This document shows, in pieces, positions 46,781 through 54,990 of a stretch of 64,000 nt of DNA. The stretch comes from Sinorhizobium fredii USDA 205 (lineage in GTDB: Bacteria; Pseudomonadota; Alphaproteobacteria; Rhizobiales; Rhizobiaceae): the NCBI RefSeq assembly GCF_001461695.1, contig NZ_AUTC01000128.1, positions 1 to 64,000 on the forward strand. Direction: 5' to 3'. The notes under the pieces were generated by a model that ran no database searches, had not been told where the DNA came from, and saw only the letters and a list, made by a program, of their open reading frames with translations. Numbering within the stretch: the first letter of the stretch is position 1; each line of letters opens with the position of its first letter. A program made the position numbers and the translations under genes.

Positions 46781-47877
46781 CGATGGAAATGGCACGCTCG
46801 TTTCACCACTTCGACGAACTGCAACCCTGGAAAGATCGCCAGTTCCTGCTCGAATGCACCTCCGTGGTCGCGGAGACCGCGGAGGTGATGACCTTCACCT
46901 TCCGTTCCGGCAGGCCGGCCTGGTTCCGCTATCTGCCCGGGCAGTTCGTGACGCTCGAACTCCCGGTCGGCGAAGAACCGGTCATGCGCACCTATACGCT
47001 GTCGTCGACGCCGTCGCGCCCGCTCTCGGTGGCGGTCACGGTGAAGGCGCAGTCGAATAGCATCGGCACGCGCTGGATGTTCGACAATCTGAGGCCGGGC
47101 ATGACGCTGAAGGCGCTGGGGCCGCTCGGCGATTTCAGCTTCGTTCGACATCCGGGCGAAAAATACCTGTTCATCTCGGCGGGTTCCGGCATCACCCCGA
47201 TGATGTCGATGACCCGCTGGATGGCCGATTGCGCGCCGGCAACGGATGTTACCTTCATCTCCTGCGCCCGCCAGCCCGAAGACCTGCTGTTCAAGTTGGA
47301 GCTCGAGATCCTCGCCCGGCAGATGCCGCGCCTCAATCTCGGCTTCCTGGTGGAAGGGCACGAAGCCCGTCACGGTTGGCACGGCCTGCGCGGCCGTATC
47401 GATGCGACGAAGCTGCCACTGCTCGCACCGGATTTTCTCGACCGGACGGTCTTCTGTTGCGGCCCGGAGCCCTTCATGCGGGGGGTCCGGGACATGCTGA
47501 AAGGGGCCGGCTTCGACATGGCCCGCTACCACCAGGAAAGCTTCCAGCCGGCGGCCGCCCCGGCGGCAGAGGAACTCGCCATTCGCGCTGGACCGACGGC
47601 GGGCGCCGGAGCCGAGGCGGCACGGGTGACTTTCACCATGAGCGGCAAGGAAGTGTCGGCCGTCCCCGGCCAGACGATCCTGCAGACGGCGCGTGCCAAC
47701 GGCGTCAGGATTGGTGCCGCCTGCGAGGGCGGCATCTGCGGCACCTGCCGCGTTTTGAAGATCGCCGGCGATGTCGCGATGAACCACAATGGCGGCATTC
47801 TCGATGACGAGATCGACGAGGGCTATATCCTTGCTTGCTGCTCGCGGCCCCTGGGCGACGTTCAGATCGAGGCGTGA
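46777..47877 (+). CDS. gbcB: Glycine betaine demethylase reductase component (GbcB-like)
   Basis: This 366-aa hybrid oxidoreductase is the electron donor for GbcA. The FAD domain has RTYTLSSTPS; the NAD domain has FISAGSGITPMMSMTRW and CCGPEPFM; the C-terminal plant-type 2Fe-2S domain has CEGGICGTCRV and a final Cys in CCSRP. It is 366 aa long, the usual GbcB length. ATG 46777 overlaps the gbcA stop (ATGA), indicating translational coupling. Confidence 0.85.
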   Translation: MTMEMARSFHHFDELQPWKDRQFLLECTSVVAETAEVMTFTFRSGRPAWFRYLPGQFVTLELPVGEEPVMRTYTLSSTPSRPLSVAVTVKAQSNSIGTRWMFDNLRPGMTLKALGPLGDFSFVRHPGEKYLFISAGSGITPMMSMTRWMADCAPATDVTFISCARQPEDLLFKLELEILARQMPRLNLGFLVEGHEARHGWHGLRGRIDATKLPLLAPDFLDRTVFCCGPEPFMRGVRDMLKGAGFDMARYHQESFQPAAAPAAEELAIRAGPTAGAGAEAARVTFTMSGKEVSAVPGQTILQTARANGVRIGAACEGGICGTCRVLKIAGDVAMNHNGGILDDEIDEGYILACCSRPLGDVQIEA

Positions 47878-47914
47878 GCGAATTTATATCGGAGCGGGGG
47901 GCCGCCGGCTCGCT

Positions 47915-48976
47915 TCAGCGGCGCTCGGGCTGGTTGGGCAGGTGCGCCTCGGCCGCCTTCACGCTGATCGCCCCGGTGACCGTTCCGTCGACGCCGGTGC
48001 CCGATCCGCTGTCGGCCTCGGCCCGGCTGATGAGCAGGGGCTTCGCAAGCGGGACGGAGACGGCTGCGCTCGCTGCCGGCGCTCTGCCCAGCTTGGCGGA
48101 GGCGATGGCGGTGACGATCGGCGGCTTTTCCGGGAGGAGCGCGCCATGCGCCCAGACCTTCCTCAACTCCGAAACGGTCATTGCCGCGACATTGACGTCG
48201 ATGTCGTTGAGCGTGCCCGGCACGCGATAGGGGCAGCGTTTCTTTCCGCAATTATGTGACGACGAGAATTGCCACAGTGCATAGCGGTCCCAATTCCCCA
48301 TCGGGAAGACGTCGCGAATTTCGGGCTTGTAGCGGGCATACCAGAGCGGCAGACGGGAAAGCAGCCGGTGCTGGTGGCGGTTGGCGGCGATCTGTTTCGC
48401 AGTGATGTGGTTGGTGTAGAGGATGGGGTAGCGCCCGGTGCGGGCCTTGATGTGGCCGGCAAAGATCGCGGCGTCCTCGAGCGACATGTAGTTCTCGGGA
48501 TCGATGCCCTCGATGTCGAGGACCATCAATTCGTCGTCGCGCGGGTCCGCGTAGTCGAGGAAGTGATTGGCCTGATCGACAGGATTGCCGGGTCGCGCCA
48601 GGTGATAGGCGCCCCACATCAGGCCCTGGGAGCGGGCGATCATCCGACGCGTCTGATAGAGTTCCCGGCTGACCGCATATTTGCGCCACATCGTCTTGCA
48701 GTGGGCGACCGTGTCTCCGCCATGATCGCCCGTGCAGGTGTAGCTTTCCGGAAGGCCGTCGGAGGCCTTCGCGATGAACCCGGCGATGCGCTTGTCCTTC
48801 AGCATCGCTTCCCAATCGATGCTGTTCAACTCGTAGGCGTCGACGATGATCGCGTTCTGCCGTTGCTTCCACGGCTCGACGTCCGCGGCGCGTGCGTCCG
48901 CCGCCGCAAAGGTCAGGCCTACAAGGGCCGCCAGGCGCAAGATCATCCCCGAGATCGAGATTCCCCGCTTTTCCAT
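47915..48976 (-). CDS. Secreted GH25 family muramidase (lysozyme)
   Basis: This 353-aa protein has an N-terminal signal peptide (MILRLAALVGLTFAAADARA). The GH25 fold is clear: NAIIVDAYELNSIDWEAMLKD, SDGLPESYTC, MWGAYHLARPGNPVDQANHFLDYAD, LMVLDIEGIDP with catalytic acids, YTNHITAKQI, WQFSSSHNCG. It cleaves the beta-1,4 bond of peptidoglycan in the periplasm. A polar C-terminal tail of about 100 residues is of unknown role. Confidence 0.88.
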   Translation of the reverse strand: MEKRGISISGMILRLAALVGLTFAAADARAADVEPWKQRQNAIIVDAYELNSIDWEAMLKDKRIAGFIAKASDGLPESYTCTGDHGGDTVAHCKTMWRKYAVSRELYQTRRMIARSQGLMWGAYHLARPGNPVDQANHFLDYADPRDDELMVLDIEGIDPENYMSLEDAAIFAGHIKARTGRYPILYTNHITAKQIAANRHQHRLLSRLPLWYARYKPEIRDVFPMGNWDRYALWQFSSSHNCGKKRCPYRVPGTLNDIDVNVAAMTVSELRKVWAHGALLPEKPPIVTAIASAKLGRAPAASAAVSVPLAKPLLISRAEADSGSGTGVDGTVTGAISVKAAEAHLPNQPERR

Positions 48977-49136
48977 TCTCTGAGATTGCCGACTTAGCGT
49001 TAAAGGGTCGTAAATCTCAGCCCCTCAGCCAATCTGCGCGAGAGCGCCGCGCCTGTACACTGACTCTTGGCGGTAAAGTGCCGCCGGACTCGGCTCTGGA
49101 TTGCAATGCGAAATCCGGCGGGTTGGTCGTGCCCGT

Positions 49137-50126
49137 CTAAAGGATGCCGACTCGTTTGAGGATGAGCCATGCCAGTCCCATGGAGGCGGCGATGATCAGG
49201 CCTGCATAAAGCGTGCCGCCGCCGTCGGCGAAGGGCAGAGCACCCGTATTCATGCCGAAGAATCCGGTGACGAGCGTCGGCGGCAGCAGGAAGGCGGTCA
49301 TCAGCGACAGGATGTAGAGATGACGATTGGTCTCGGAGGAAATCTTGCTGTCGATCTCCTCGTGCAACAGCCTGGCGCGCTCCTGAAGTGCAAACACGTC
49401 GCGGTCGACCGTCTCCAGCCGATCCGAAAGCCGCTCGGTCGCGTCGATGAAGCCCGGCGGTACCTCGTCCTCATCCGAGGCGCCGGCGCGCCGCAGCAAG
49501 GCGAGCACCGTTCGCAGATGCCGATGCAGCCGCACCACGGTTCGGCGCAAGGGCGCCAGCCCCGGCTGCTGCCGGTGTCCCGCTTCGCCATAGACCCGGT
49601 CCTCGATGACGTTCAGTTCCTCCGTCAATTCGAGCACCAGGGTGATCAGCGTTCGCTGGAACTCGACGACCAGCATTTCGAAGAGATCGATCGGCCGGCC
49701 GCATTTGGTGCTTTTCTCGACCGCCGCCTTGACGCGGTCGATGCTTCTCAGCGGATGCAGGCGGGTGGTGATGATCATTCGGTCGCTGACGGCGAAATGC
49801 AGCCAGCCGATCGTCTTGGTCATCGTGTCGAAGGTTCGCTCGAAATCGACAAGCGTGCCATAGACGACGTCCTCGGCAACGGTGATCGCCGCCTGGGTGT
49901 CATGGCTGGTCAGAGTTGCGATCGCCGCCGGCGGAAGATTGCCGATGCGCTCGATCAGCGCCGGCGTGCGCGCATCGCTCAGCGCCAGATGCAGCCAGAC
50001 CCAGCCCTCGCCGGCCTGCAGGCTGTCGACAGGCGAATCGGTCGCGATGCGCAGGCAACGGCTCTCTCCGGGCAGGAACCGGTAGGCTCAGACGAGACCG
50101 GGTATCTCGGGAGAAATCAGGTTCAT
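49137..50126 (-). pseudogene. ZntB-like CorA superfamily transporter, interrupted by an early nonsense codon
   Basis: The frame from ATG 50126 encodes MNLISPEIPGLV, then TGA (50088-50090), then AYRFLPGESRCLRI and a complete ZntB-type protein with WVWLHLALSDA, VAEDVVYG, and the C-terminal helices with FFGMNTGALPF, the GMN signature of ZntB-like Zn2+/divalent transporters. ZntB homologues have Trp-Ala-Tyr here, so TGG to TGA is the simplest explanation. Without the stop the protein is 329 aa, the family norm. An internal ATG at 49823 would give 228 aa lacking most of the cytoplasmic domain. Confidence 0.75.
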
Positions 50127-50218
50127 TGGAGCGCCGTGAACAGGGCCATGCGAATGGCTTCTATTCGCTCGTGATGACAGTTTTGTTACAGTCTGCCGCC
50201 GCTGCGGCGGGCAGAGAA

Positions 50219-50241
50219 TTGACGTTGACGTTTACGTAAAA
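50219..50241 (+). promoter_or_regulatory. LiuR-like operator upstream of the acyl-CoA dehydrogenase
   Basis: TTGACGTTGACGTTTACGTAAAA contains a near-palindromic TTGACGTTTACGTAAA, the type of site bound by MerR-family LiuR regulators of branched-chain and fatty acid degradation genes. It lies 67-90 bases upstream of the ATG. Identification of the regulator is by motif memory only. Confidence 0.5.
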
Positions 50242-50307
50242 ACAAATAGGGTGCGGCGTATGAAGGGCCGAAGAGCCTGCGCCTGCGGCCGCAAAGGGAG
50301 GAGCTCG

Positions 50308-52089
50308 ATGTACAAGGCACCGGTGGACGAGATCGCATTCACCTTGAAGCACGTGGCCGGCATGGCCGAGGCCGTGAACACGGGCACCTTCGGCGAACTC
50401 AGCGAGGATCTCGTCGATGCGATCCTGTCGGAAGCCGGTCGTTTTGCGACCGAAGAGGTGGCGCCGCTCGGCGAGGTCGGCGACCGGCAGGGCTCGCGGC
50501 TCGTCGATGGCGCGGTCAAGACACCGGAGGGCTGGCGCGACCTCTACCATAGCTGGATTCAAGGCGGCTGGAACGGATTGACGGCGCCGGAAGCCTTCGG
50601 CGGCCAGGACCTGCCGCACATGCTGCATGTCGCCGCCATGGAGATGTGGAACAGCGGCTCCATGGCCTTCGCGCTGGGTCCGACGCTGACGATGGGCGCG
50701 ATCGAGGCGGTCGAGAAGCATGGCTCCGATACCTTGAAGGCGACCTTCCTGTCGAAGATGGTCTCCGGCGAGTGGATGGGGACGATGAACCTGACCGAGC
50801 CGCATGCCGGCTCCGATCTGGGCGTGCTCAAGACCCGTGCCGAGCGCCGCGCCGACGGCACCTACCGCATCTTCGGCCAGAAGATCTTCATCACCTGGGG
50901 CGAGCACGACTTCACCGACAACATCGTCCACCTTGTTCTGGCGCGCTTGCCGGATGCGCCAGCCGGCACGAAGGGCATCTCGCTCTTTCTCGTGCCGAAG
51001 TTCCTCGTCAATGCGGACGGTTCGCTCGGCGCCCGCAACGATCTCTTCTGCCATTCGCTCGAGCACAAGCTCGGCATTCATGGGTCGCCGACCTGCACGA
51101 TGATCTACGGCGACGGCAGGTTCGGCGATGAGAAGGGCGCGATCGGCTATCTGGTCGGCGAGGAGAACCGCGGGCTAGCCTGCATGTTCACGATGATGAA
51201 CAACGCCCGTCTGGCCGTAGGCATGCAGGGCGTGGCAATCGCCGAGGCCGCGACCCAGAAGGCAATCGCCTATGCCAGGGAACGCACCCAGGGACGGGCG
51301 CCAGGCTGGAACGGCGCGGGCATGAGCCCGATCATCGAGCATCCGGATGTCGCCCGCACGCTGCTGACGATGAAGGCGCTTACCCAAGGCTCGCGCGCCA
51401 TTGCCTATGCTTGCGCGCACGCCGTCGACATGGCGCATGCGAGCCAAGGCGAAGAGGCTCGCCACTGGCAGGAGCGCTCGAGCCTGCTGACGCCGATCGC
51501 CAAGTCCTTCGCCACCGATGCCGGCGTCGACGTTGCCTCCATGGGCATTCAGGTGCATGGCGGCATGGGCTTCATCGAGGAAACCGGCGCGGCTCGCTAT
51601 CTGCGCGACGCCCGCATCGCGCCGATCTACGAAGGCACCAACGGCATCCAGGCGATCGACCTCGTCACCCGCAAGCTGCCGCTGTCCGACGGGGGCCAGG
51701 TGCACGGCTTCATCGGCGAGCTGCGTGAAGTCGCCCAAGCCGTTGCGGTTTCGAACAGGCAGGGGTTCGGCGAGACCGCAGCGCGCCTCGAGGCTTCGAT
51801 CACCGATCTTGTCGAGGCGACCGAATGGCTGCTTGCAGCGCTTGCCGCCGGCAGGTTGGCCGAAGCACTCGCCGGTGCGACCGCCTATCAACGCCTCTTC
51901 GGCCTGGCGCTGACCGGCGTCTATCTCGCCAAGGGCGGCCTGGCCGACGCCGGGGACGGGAAGCAGGAGGCGCGCATCGCGCTCTGCCGCTTTGCTGCGG
52001 AAAACCTGCTCGCCGAAACGGCGGCGCTTAAGGATCGGGTCGTCACCGGGGCGGAGAGCCTCGCCGCTGCCCGGGGCATTCTCGACTAG
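50308..52089 (+). CDS. Acyl-CoA dehydrogenase
   Basis: This 593-aa FAD enzyme oxidises acyl-CoA to trans-2-enoyl-CoA. It belongs to the long form with an extra C-terminal domain. Key parts: MNLTEPHAGSDLGVLKTRAER, YRIFGQKIFITWGEHDFTDNIVHLVLARLP, and near the active-site base YLRDARIAPIYEGTNGIQAIDLVTRKL. GGGAGGAGCTCG precedes ATG 50308. An enoyl-CoA hydratase follows 33 bases later, giving two beta-oxidation steps in one operon. Confidence 0.93.
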   Translation: MYKAPVDEIAFTLKHVAGMAEAVNTGTFGELSEDLVDAILSEAGRFATEEVAPLGEVGDRQGSRLVDGAVKTPEGWRDLYHSWIQGGWNGLTAPEAFGGQDLPHMLHVAAMEMWNSGSMAFALGPTLTMGAIEAVEKHGSDTLKATFLSKMVSGEWMGTMNLTEPHAGSDLGVLKTRAERRADGTYRIFGQKIFITWGEHDFTDNIVHLVLARLPDAPAGTKGISLFLVPKFLVNADGSLGARNDLFCHSLEHKLGIHGSPTCTMIYGDGRFGDEKGAIGYLVGEENRGLACMFTMMNNARLAVGMQGVAIAEAATQKAIAYARERTQGRAPGWNGAGMSPIIEHPDVARTLLTMKALTQGSRAIAYACAHAVDMAHASQGEEARHWQERSSLLTPIAKSFATDAGVDVASMGIQVHGGMGFIEETGAARYLRDARIAPIYEGTNGIQAIDLVTRKLPLSDGGQVHGFIGELREVAQAVAVSNRQGFGETAARLEASITDLVEATEWLLAALAAGRLAEALAGATAYQRLFGLALTGVYLAKGGLADAGDGKQEARIALCRFAAENLLAETAALKDRVVTGAESLAAARGILD

Positions 52090-52122
52090 AGCGGGATGAC
52101 TCAAGCAAAATAGGAAACCCCC

Positions 52123-52875
52123 ATGACCGATCATGTGCTCGTCGAACGTCCGGAGACCTATCCCGGCGTACAGGTGATCCGCTTCAACCGGCCGGATAAG
52201 AAGAACGCCATCACCCGCGAGATGTACGCGAAGATGACCAATGCGCTGACCGTCGCCGGCTCGGACGCGGCGATCCGCGCCACGGCATTCCTCGGAACGG
52301 AAGGTTGCTTTTCGGCCGGCAACGACATGAACGACTTCCTCGCCTTCGCCATGGGCGGGAGCATGGGCCGCGAGGTTCTCGACTTCCTTCGCGCCTTGGC
52401 GAGCGCAACGAAGCCGGTCGTTTCCGGAGTCGACGGCTTGGCGATTGGTATCGGCACGACGATCCATCTCCACTGCGACCTGACGGTCGCCTCGGCGCGG
52501 TCGGTGTTCAAGACGCCCTTCGTCGATCTGGCGCTCGTTCCGGAAGCGGCTTCGAGCCTGCTCGCACCGCGCCTCATGGGCCATCAGCGGGCCTTCGCGC
52601 TGCTTGCCGCCGGCGAGCCGCTCGAAGCGGCCGAGGCCCTTCAGGCCGGGTTGATCTGGAAGATCGTCGGCGAGAATGCTGTCGAGGAGGAAACGCTGTC
52701 TGTTGCGGGGCGCCTCGCGAAGAAGCCGTCCGAGGCGCTGCGTATCGCCCGTGATCTCATCCGCGGCGAGCGAAATGACGTCCTTGCTCGGATCGACAAG
52801 GAGGCCGAGCACTTTGCGGCGCAGCTGAAGAGCGCCGAGGCGCGGGCCGCCTTCGAGGCCTTCATGCGTCGGTGA
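52123..52875 (+). CDS. Enoyl-CoA hydratase/isomerase (crotonase family)
   Basis: This 250-aa crotonase-fold protein has the N-terminal VIRFNRPDKKNAITREMYAKM, the oxyanion-hole segment AFLGTEGCFSAGNDMNDFL, and VDGLAIGIGTTIHLHCDLTVAS. It lacks the standard double Glu of classic hydratases at the usual position, so it may be an isomerase or related crotonase. It is co-transcribed with the acyl-CoA dehydrogenase. Confidence 0.88.
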   Translation: MTDHVLVERPETYPGVQVIRFNRPDKKNAITREMYAKMTNALTVAGSDAAIRATAFLGTEGCFSAGNDMNDFLAFAMGGSMGREVLDFLRALASATKPVVSGVDGLAIGIGTTIHLHCDLTVASARSVFKTPFVDLALVPEAASSLLAPRLMGHQRAFALLAAGEPLEAAEALQAGLIWKIVGENAVEEETLSVAGRLAKKPSEALRIARDLIRGERNDVLARIDKEAEHFAAQLKSAEARAAFEAFMRR

Positions 52876-52936
52876 TGGCGTCCGGCTGCCGCGGCATCCC
52901 GGACCGCATCTGACGATCGGCGCTTGCCGGCCCTTC

Positions 52937-54184
52937 TCACCTCTCCAGCGTCGCGACCGCTTCGACATGCGCCGACCAGAGAAACTGATCGATGGGTGTC
53001 ACCGATGTGATGCGATAGCCGGCGGCAACGAGGATCGACAGGTCCCTCGCAAGCGTCACCGGGTTGCAGGAGACGGCGGCGATTTTCTTCACGCCGGAGC
53101 GGGCGAGCTCGTGACATTGCGCTTCGGCGCCGGCGCGCGGCGGGTCGAAGACGACCGCGTCGAAGATCTTCAGCTCCTGCGCCATCATCGGCCGTCGGAA
53201 AAGATCGCGCTTCTCGATCGTCACCGGCTTCAAGCCCTGCGTGGTGCGCGCCGCGAAATCGAGCGCCTTCAAGGCCTTTTCCTCGCCCTCGACCGCATGA
53301 ACCCGCGCGGTTCGGGCGATCCTCAGCGCGAATGTGCCGATACCGGCGAAGAGATCGGCCACGCGCTTCGCCTTGCCGACGTGGCCGAGCACGAGCTTGG
53401 CCATCGCCTCCTCCGCCGGCCGCGTCGCCTGCGTGAAGGCGCCGGGCGGCGGCGACACCGATACGCCGCCGAAGTCGGTCAATGGCTTGACGGGCTCGAT
53501 GATGATCTCGCCATTCAGGCTGACGCGGGCAATGCCTTGCTCGCCGAGGACGGCCTCGACGGTCGAACGTCGTTGCCGGTCGTTGAGCTTGATGTCCTCG
53601 AAGGCGAGGTCGAGCCCTGAATCGGTCTCGAGCACGGTGATGCGGAACGGTTCGGCGCCCGACGCCATCGCCGCCGCGATCTTGCGGATGGTCGCGAGCC
53701 GCGAGACGATGCCCGGGCTCGTGATCGGACATTCGCCGATCGCCACGATATGGTGGCTCTGTGCCTGATTGAAGCCAAGCAGCAATTCCTTTTCCGTCCG
53801 CCGGGCGGTGAACACGGCGCGCCGGCGCTCGCCGGGCCGCGCGATGACGAGTGGCGCCACCTCCGGGGTCATGCCCTTTGCCTTCAAGGCATCGATGAGC
53901 AGATTGCGCTTGAAGGCGTGATAGAGCGGGTCGGAGGCGTGCTGCAAAGTGCAGCCGCCGCAGGTGCCGTTGACGCCGTCTGGACCGAAATGACGGCAGC
54001 TCGGTTCGATGCGCTCCGGCGAAGCCTCCTTCAACGAGATCAGCGTGCCATGCGCCTTGTTGACGGCGAGCGCGACGGTTTCGCCGGGCAGGGTGAACGG
54101 TGCATAGATCGGACCAGCTTCGCCCTGGGTAATGCCGTCGCCCTGAGCGCCGAGACGGTTGATGGTGACGATCTCGGTGCTCAT
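52937..54184 (-). CDS. Class I SAM RNA (uracil-5-) methyltransferase, RumA/TrmA type
   Basis: The protein is 415 aa. An N-terminal TRAM-like domain (STEIVTINRLGAQGDGITQGEAGPIYAPFTLPGE) and an Fe-S Cys cluster (CRHFGPDGVNGTCGGCTLQH) precede the methyltransferase core: ADLFAGIGTFALRIA, AVVFDPPRAGAEAQCHELA, and VSCNPVTLARDL with the catalytic Cys. It methylates a uridine in rRNA or tRNA. ATG 54184 overlaps the tlyA stop (ATGA), so they are translationally coupled. Confidence 0.88.
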   Translation of the reverse strand: MSTEIVTINRLGAQGDGITQGEAGPIYAPFTLPGETVALAVNKAHGTLISLKEASPERIEPSCRHFGPDGVNGTCGGCTLQHASDPLYHAFKRNLLIDALKAKGMTPEVAPLVIARPGERRRAVFTARRTEKELLLGFNQAQSHHIVAIGECPITSPGIVSRLATIRKIAAAMASGAEPFRITVLETDSGLDLAFEDIKLNDRQRRSTVEAVLGEQGIARVSLNGEIIIEPVKPLTDFGGVSVSPPPGAFTQATRPAEEAMAKLVLGHVGKAKRVADLFAGIGTFALRIARTARVHAVEGEEKALKALDFAARTTQGLKPVTIEKRDLFRRPMMAQELKIFDAVVFDPPRAGAEAQCHELARSGVKKIAAVSCNPVTLARDLSILVAAGYRITSVTPIDQFLWSAHVEAVATLER

Positions 54185-54936
54185 GGCTTCAGCCCCGCAA
54201 GGAGATATTCCTTGTTGCCGTCGCCGCCGGCAATGGGCGAGGAGACGAGGCCAAGGCTGCGCCAGCCCATCTCCTCCACCAGCCAGCGCTCGAGTTCGGC
54301 CGCCACGACGGGGGCGCTCTCCGGATCCTTGAGGAGCCCGGCCTTGCTGACCGCATCGCGCCCGGCCTCGAACTGCGGTTTGACGAGCAGGATGCAGCGC
54401 GCGCCGGGCTCGGCGAGAGACAGCGCCGGGGGCAGTGCCAGCTTGAGTGAGATGAAGGAAACGTCGGAGACGATGAAGGTGATGGTCCGGTTGCCGATAT
54501 CGTCTGCCGTCATCGCCCGGGCATTCAGCCCTTCGATATTCGTGACCCGCGGGTCTTCCGCGATGCGCGGATGCATCTGCCCGTGCCCGACGTCGACCGC
54601 GACGACATGCGCGGCACCACGCTTCAGGAGCACCTCGGTGAAGCCCCCTGTCGAGGCGCCGACGTCGAGGCAAGCCTGACCTGCCGGATCGAATCCGAAA
54701 TGGTCGAGCGCGGCAACGAGCTTCAGGGCGGCGCGGGAGACATAGGCCTGCGCCGGATCGTCGATGGTGATCGCTGCGTTTTCCGCAAAGGCGGTGGCGG
54801 GCTTGGTCACAGTGCGCCCGTCGACCATGACGGTGCCGCGCTGGATCGCGTCGCGGGCGCGGGCGCGGCTGGCCACCAGACCCTTGTTCAGCAGCAATTG
54901 GTCGAGGCGGATCGTGGAGTGCTTGTTATCGGACAT
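54181..54936 (-). CDS. tlyA: TlyA family rRNA 2'-O-methyltransferase/hemolysin-like
   Basis: This 251-aa protein has an N-terminal S4 RNA-binding domain (TIRLDQLLLNKGLVASRARARDAIQRGTVMVDGRTV) followed by an FtsJ-like methyltransferase domain (CLDVGASTGGFTEVLLKRGAAHVVAVDVGHGQ; LLVKPQFEAGR). It probably methylates 16S/23S rRNA cytidine 2'-OH. It lies 54 bases past the dxs stop on the same strand and overlaps the next gene by 4 bases. Confidence 0.92.
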   Translation of the reverse strand: MSDNKHSTIRLDQLLLNKGLVASRARARDAIQRGTVMVDGRTVTKPATAFAENAAITIDDPAQAYVSRAALKLVAALDHFGFDPAGQACLDVGASTGGFTEVLLKRGAAHVVAVDVGHGQMHPRIAEDPRVTNIEGLNARAMTADDIGNRTITFIVSDVSFISLKLALPPALSLAEPGARCILLVKPQFEAGRDAVSKAGLLKDPESAPVVAAELERWLVEEMGWRSLGLVSSPIAGGDGNKEYLLAGLKP

Positions 54937-54990
54937 GGGCCGTCATCGCCCGTCGGGCGGCACATTGCAAGGGAGTTCGGCAAGATCTGC

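Noticed and set aside
50192..50213. GC hairpin as a terminator
   Set aside because: No T-tract follows on either strand; it sits next to the operator-like site instead.
51175..52968. A 597-codon minus-strand open frame opposite the acyl-CoA dehydrogenase and crotonase
   Set aside because: Shadow of two well-supported plus-strand enzymes.
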